From Monocercomonoides exilis (Eukaryota > Preaxostyla > Oxymonadida > Polymastigidae), in the NCBI GenBank assembly GCA_001643675.2, contig LSRY02000062.1:248001-312000 (forward strand): DNA of 64,000 nucleotides, written 5' to 3'. Position numbers and translations under genes: made by a program. Shown piece after piece: positions 62,001-64,000 of the stretch (positions are counted from its first letter, which is position 1; every line of letters starts with the position of its first letter). The notes below the pieces were generated by a model. That model worked only from the letters and a program-made list of their open reading frames with translations, was not told where the DNA came from and did not search any database.

Positions 62001-62553
62001 TTTTGTAATGATTTACAAAATAACAAAAACCATTCGATTCTTCAATGGCATTTTTAGATTTCTGCACGCCGAGACGAAATTGTTCTTGATCGGGTCTTAT
62101 GATCATTCCTCTGTGATACTGAACCATAGCGTATTCAAAGTCACCGGCAGCAAATAAAACATCTGCCTTTTGTTGTAATGCCTGCAAAATAAAAATCAAA
62201 AAATAACTCCACCAAATGCATAAATTTTTAGTTAAACTCTGTATGAAGAAGCATTATTTTCGAGAACTTTGTCAACATCTTGAAGTGCTTCTTCGAGTTT
62301 TTCAAGTTTTTCGTAAGCCTTTGATCTTAACAGCAAAAGTTCTTCATCCACAGGCTTGACTTGAAGAGCCTATGTATAAAGAGTTGTGTGAAATATGAAT
62401 CACCTTGAAAATTCACACTTTTGTCGCGTATTCAATGCACTTTTGATATTGGCCATTCTTAAAATGAACTTTGGCTGTGTTAGCGTCTACAGCACACGCT
62501 TGAAGTTGCTTTTGTGTTGGTGGCTCTGGTTCTTCATCTTCGTCTTCGTACAT
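59090..62553 (-). CDS. TTC25: Outer dynein arm docking protein TTC25/ODAD4
   Basis: A multi-exon gene from the ATG at 62553 (MYEDEDEEPEPP) to a TAA at 59090. The N-terminal TPR repeats are VHFKNGQYQKCIEYA, LLRSKAYEKLEKLEEAL and ADVLFAAGDFEYAMVQYHRG with IIRPDQEQFRLGVQK. The last is diagnostic for TTC25. A Ser/Gly/Arg-rich linker follows (exons to 61105 and from 60966), with RKYLGHLADDELFLREL and a GGLGFLESRTEFWKQK block also seen in TTC25. More TPRs lie in the C-terminal third (EYEDALDQLGRVCFYLGDY, RAALYATLARQFAQ). It attaches outer dynein arms to flagellar doublets, so the organism builds motile flagella. The junctions inside the linker region are only partly resolved. Human TTC25 is 672 residues; this one is about 950. 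Confidence 0.85.
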
Positions 62554-62655
62554 GTTTTTAACAGATATTTTTAAACCGTTCTTTGAAATATGACCTTAAT
62601 TGCTTAAGATTGTTTATAAAAGTATGGAGCTCAAGATCTGTAAAAATTTTCAGGG

Positions 62656-64000
62656 ATGGATATTGCTGAACTCGATAGATGGATTGAACAACTGTCAAAC
62701 TCAAAACTTCTTTCAGAAGCAGAAGTGGAAAAGTTGGTGCAAAAAGTTTGTGCTTCTTCGTTCTTTGCTCATTAGTCACGATTTTTTTTATGGAATGATT
62801 ATGAAAAATGAAATAATTTAATTGTTAAAATGAAAGGCAACCGAAATCATTTCATCTGAGCCAAACGTCGTTTCAGTTCCAGCTCCATGCACGATTGTTG
62901 GAGACATCCATGGGCAATTCCATGATCTTCTGGAAATGTTCAAGATAGGAGGACAAAGCCCCGATATCAACTATGTATTCCTTGGTGATTACGTTGATAG
63001 AGGGTATTACAGTGTTGAAACTGTTTCGCTTCTTGTATGCTTAAAAGTACGTTATCCACAAAGGGTAACATTACTTCGCGGGAATCATGAAAGTCGCCAG
63101 ATCACCCAAGTGTATGAATGATTAATAGATTTTCATATGAAAATAAATGCATGTTTTACGTTTGTGATGTTAGTTATGGATTTTATGATGAGTGCACAAA
63201 GAAATATGGAAGTGCATCTGTTTGGACGAGTTTCACTAATCTATTTGATTACATTCCACTTGGCGCTATTATTCAACGTGAAGTTTGATTATTATTGTTA
63301 TTATTTTAATGTAATCAATTTTTCTGTTTCACAAACAGATATTATGCATTCATGGTGGCCTGTCTCCAATTATCGAAACAGTTGATGATATCAGAAAACT
63401 TGATCGCGTCCAAGAAATTCCACATGAAGGTGCAATGGTTTGATACGCACCTATGATGATATTTCATTTATTGTTTATGTATATGTCATTTTTGAATCGA
63501 CAATCAGGCTGATCTTCTCTGGAGTGATCCCGAAGAAAGATCTGGATTTGGAACAAGGTGTATATTTCATCTATTTCATTATGAAATAAATTAACCCTTT
63601 TAAATTTTAATGAAACATATTTAAATTTTTAAATTATAGTCCTCGTGGAGCAGGATGGACGTTTGGAGGGGACATGTCACAACGTTTCAACACAACAAAC
63701 AGACTGTCTCTGATTGTGAGGGCTCATCAGCTTGTGATGGATGGCTTCAACAGAGTTCATGGAGGCTCTGTTGTGACTCTCTTCTCAGCACCCAACTATT
63801 GCAGCCGCTGCGGCAATCAGGGAGCTGTGATGGAGTTAGACGATACACTCGAAAAACTGATGTTTGAAATTGTTCATTTTTGCTTGATAAATAAAGAAAC
63901 GTTGTTTTGTTGCTTGACATTTAAATGTTGATAAATGCAATCCTTCACAAACAATGATAATTCTTCTCTTATGATTTTTGATATTCTATTCAATCAAACA
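62656..64000 (+). CDS. PP2A-family Ser/Thr phosphatase catalytic subunit, partial at window end
   Basis: Exons 62656-62745, 62837-63111, 63174-63282, 63339-63437, 63508-63557 and 63640-63861 keep one frame; the next intron (donor GTTTGA at 63862) runs out of the window, so the C-terminus is missing. Metal and catalytic motifs are complete: GDIHGQ, GDYVDRG, RGNHES, the His in IHGGLSP and [11 protein letters not shown]. The N-terminus ([12 protein letters not shown]) and the [15 protein letters not shown] segment place it in the PP2A/PP4/PP6 group rather than PP1 or PP2B. Which of the three cannot be settled without the C-terminal tail. It is divergent from TTC25 with about 100 bp between start codons. 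Confidence 0.93.

Overview
The window is nuclear DNA of an intron-rich, flagellated protist with AT-rich intergenic DNA and the standard genetic code: TAA, TAG and TGA all end well-supported genes. My best guess is a metamonad of the oxymonad type. The clues are an M20 peptidase of a kind common in anaerobes, a short cathepsin B without an occluding loop, a beta-helix surface protein, an outer-dynein-arm docking protein and many short introns. The species is inference.

Layout: 1-4811 is a DIRS-type tyrosine-recombinase retrotransposon read on the minus strand, with terminal inverted repeats, a probable internal complementary region and three overlapping ORFs. The recombinase ORF is broken by one in-frame TGA. 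Host genes follow: a small Cys-rich ORF, a MORN protein, a p24-dynactin-like coiled coil, proteasome ATPase Rpt6, GPN3 GTPase, a giant DHX37/Dhr1 helicase, cathepsin B, an M20 peptidase, LSm3, a beta-helix surface protein, an unknown four-exon gene, a TRIC-like membrane protein, a CaMKK-like kinase with a 1500-residue tail, a syntaxin, V-ATPase subunit a, CENP-L, DDX49/Dbp8, 14-3-3, MYBBP1A/Pol5, a Reb1/TTF-I-like Myb protein, TTC25/ODAD4 and the 5' part of a PP2A-family phosphatase cut by the window end.

Functional themes: ribosome biogenesis (DHX37, DDX49, Pol5 and the Myb factor), membrane traffic and acidification (syntaxin and V-ATPase, divergent and about 33 bp apart), signalling (kinase, 14-3-3, PP2A), mRNA decay or splicing (LSm3), the kinetochore (CENP-L) and the flagellum (TTC25).

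Most genes needed splicing by hand. Around 65 introns, mostly 48-145 nt, could be placed. About four fifths have T and G at positions +4 and +5 of the 5' splice site (GTTTG, GTATG, GTGTG), and two GC-AG introns and one GA-AG intron keep the same TG. Many proteins carry long serine or acidic low-complexity insertions, most strikingly inside the DHX37 helicase core and in the kinase tail.
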